This document shows, one piece after another, positions 4,337 to 5,318 of a stretch of DNA of 5,318 nucleotides. Source of the stretch: Nitrososphaerales archaeon (lineage in GTDB: Archaea; Thermoproteota; Nitrososphaeria; Nitrososphaerales; Gagatemarchaeaceae); contig JASHVT010000129.1 in NCBI GenBank assembly GCA_030039515.1, positions 1 to 5,318 on the forward strand. Direction: 5' to 3'. Position numbers and translations under genes: made by a program. The notes beneath the pieces are model-generated. The model was not told the origin of the DNA. It did not search any database and saw only the letters and a list, made by a program, of their open reading frames with translations. Positions within the stretch are counted from its first letter, which is position 1; each line of letters starts with the position of its first letter.

Positions 4337-5318
4337 TTAAGCCGGGTCCTGCGTCTTCTCTTCCCACGGCAGGATGACCCTGTATGTGTCTATCTGGAAC
4401 GAGACGTTCTTCAGCGCGGTCGGGTCGAGCTTGACCAGCTCGTACGGGACCTTGTTGTGTATCTGGTCGTACACCTGCTCCGATATCACTATGCCTCCTC
4501 CCTTGGCCAGGGGCTCTATCCTCGAAGCAATGTTGACCGCGTCTCCTAGGACGTCCCCCGCCTGGTGGATGACGTCCCCCACGTGTATCCCTATCTTCAG
4601 CTTCAGCTTGTCCTCCTCAGGCTCCTTGAGGTCGTGCAGGGTCTTCTGCATCTCGACGGCGCACTCCGTTGCTTCGAGCGCGCTGGCGAACTCCACCAGG
4701 AAGGCGTCCCCTATCGTCTTGACCTCGCGCCCGGAGTGCTTCGGGAATATCGGCCTTATCACCTTCCTGTGCTTTTTCAGTAGGCTCATGGCGCGAGACT
4801 CGTCCTTCTGGGTCAACGCGGTGTATCCGACTATGTCGGTGAACATTATCGCCGCGAGCCGCCTCGTAGGCTCCGCGGTCTCCTCGGTGACCGGCGTGGC
4901 CGGCGGCCTGAGGTCGCCGACCGTGCTCATCACCTCTCCGCCTATCATCGCGAAGACCGCCGCAACTATGAGCAGGTATATGCCCGTTCCGAAGCCCCAC
5001 GTGACGGTGAATCCTCCGTAGGCGGAGGAGCCTCCCCAAGGCGTCGCAGCTATGGAGGTCAGCAGTTGGGTCCCAGATGCAGGGACCGGGTTCCCACCCA
5101 GAAGAGACGACGTGGCGGGGACTGAGGACGGGAGAAGCGCAACGAACGCCAGTATCAGTCCGACCCCGAAGATTAGGATGATTCCGCTATCGATGAACCT
5201 CCTGCCAAGGCTCCCGCCCTTCGTGACTCCGACAAAGTCGAGGATGAGGAGGGGAATCCCGACTGCAAAGAGCGCGGCGAGAGGGATGTGGACGGCGACC
5301 ACGTTCGTAAGGCTCCCG
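4337..5318 (-). CDS. Membrane-bound class III adenylate cyclase (N-terminus beyond right edge)
   Basis: Predicted to make cAMP from ATP at the cytoplasmic membrane face. The frame is open to the window edge; numbering here is from a GTG at 5302, which may be internal. Hydrophobic segments at about 2-24, 37-58 and 105-127 look like three membrane helices. KGGSLGRR between the first two is the cytoplasmic loop, and residues about 59-104, rich in Ser, Thr and Gly, are a predicted external loop. A Pro/Thr/Glu linker leads to a class III cyclase domain from about 147. Metal-binding Asp156 (FTDIVGYT) and Asp199 (KTIGDAF), adenine-specifying Lys195 and Asp250, and transition-state Asn257 and Arg261 (VNIASR) are all present, so one polypeptide can form an active homodimer with ATP preference. 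No HAMP or known sensor domain is visible. It converges on the aldolase gene, with no operon link to the metabolic genes. Confidence 0.9.
   Translation of the reverse strand, partial: GSLTNVVAVHIPLAALFAVGIPLLILDFVGVTKGGSLGRRFIDSGIILIFGVGLILAFVALLPSSVPATSSLLGGNPVPASGTQLLTSIAATPWGGSSAYGGFTVTWGFGTGIYLLIVAAVFAMIGGEVMSTVGDLRPPATPVTEETAEPTRRLAAIMFTDIVGYTALTQKDESRAMSLLKKHRKVIRPIFPKHSGREVKTIGDAFLVEFASALEATECAVEMQKTLHDLKEPEEDKLKLKIGIHVGDVIHQAGDVLGDAVNIASRIEPLAKGGGIVISEQVYDQIHNKVPYELVKLDPTALKNVSFQIDTYRVILPWEEKTQDPA

Noticed and set aside
4374..5021. A 215-codon plus-strand frame antisense to the adenylate cyclase
   Set aside because: The opposite strand encodes a cyclase with all catalytic residues; the plus-strand translation is Ser/Thr/Pro-rich without motifs, a typical shadow.

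Overview
The window looks like a piece of a GC-rich archaeal chromosome. The evidence is a short archaeal-type triosephosphate isomerase, an archaeal DhnA-type class I fructose-bisphosphate aldolase, and A/T-rich TATA-like octamers centred about 25-32 bases upstream of almost every visible start, with weak or no Shine-Dalgarno signal. That is the layout of leaderless archaeal transcripts. Arginine AGG codons are frequent. I cannot place it more precisely than an archaeon, perhaps of the TACK/Nitrososphaeria-Bathyarchaeia or Thermoplasmata type; that is inference, not something read from a marker gene.

Layout from left to right. Bases 1-265 (minus) hold the 5' part of an unrecognised single-pass membrane protein that runs off the left edge. 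A 109-base divergent intergenic region separates it from a 30-residue, extremely acidic microprotein (375-467, plus) that has its own TATA-like box. Next come triosephosphate isomerase (531-1202, plus, TTG start) and glutamate dehydrogenase (1246-2499, plus). Glutamate dehydrogenase meets a class I fructose-1,6-bisphosphatase (2501-3406, minus) tail to tail with one base between stop codons. A 99-base divergent promoter region then leads to the class I fructose-bisphosphate aldolase (3506-4258, plus). After a 78-base convergent gap with an imperfect stem-loop, a membrane-bound class III adenylate cyclase (4337 to the right edge, minus) is cut by the window end. No stretch longer than 300 bases lacks a gene, and I saw no RNA gene, mobile element or CRISPR array.

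Triosephosphate isomerase, aldolase and fructose-bisphosphatase catalyse consecutive steps from triose phosphates to fructose 6-phosphate, so this is a small gluconeogenic (or reversible glycolytic) neighbourhood. Glutamate dehydrogenase links it to amino-acid nitrogen and 2-oxoglutarate, which would fit growth on peptides or amino acids. The aldolase and phosphatase are separate proteins here, and share a divergent promoter region, whereas many archaea use one bifunctional FBP aldolase/phosphatase. The adenylate cyclase keeps all six canonical catalytic and adenine-specifying residues, so cAMP production is plausible, but nothing in the window ties it to the neighbouring metabolic genes.

Most of the window is ordinary central metabolism. 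The least explained items are the acidic microprotein, the membrane cyclase and its predicted external loop, and the truncated left-edge membrane protein.
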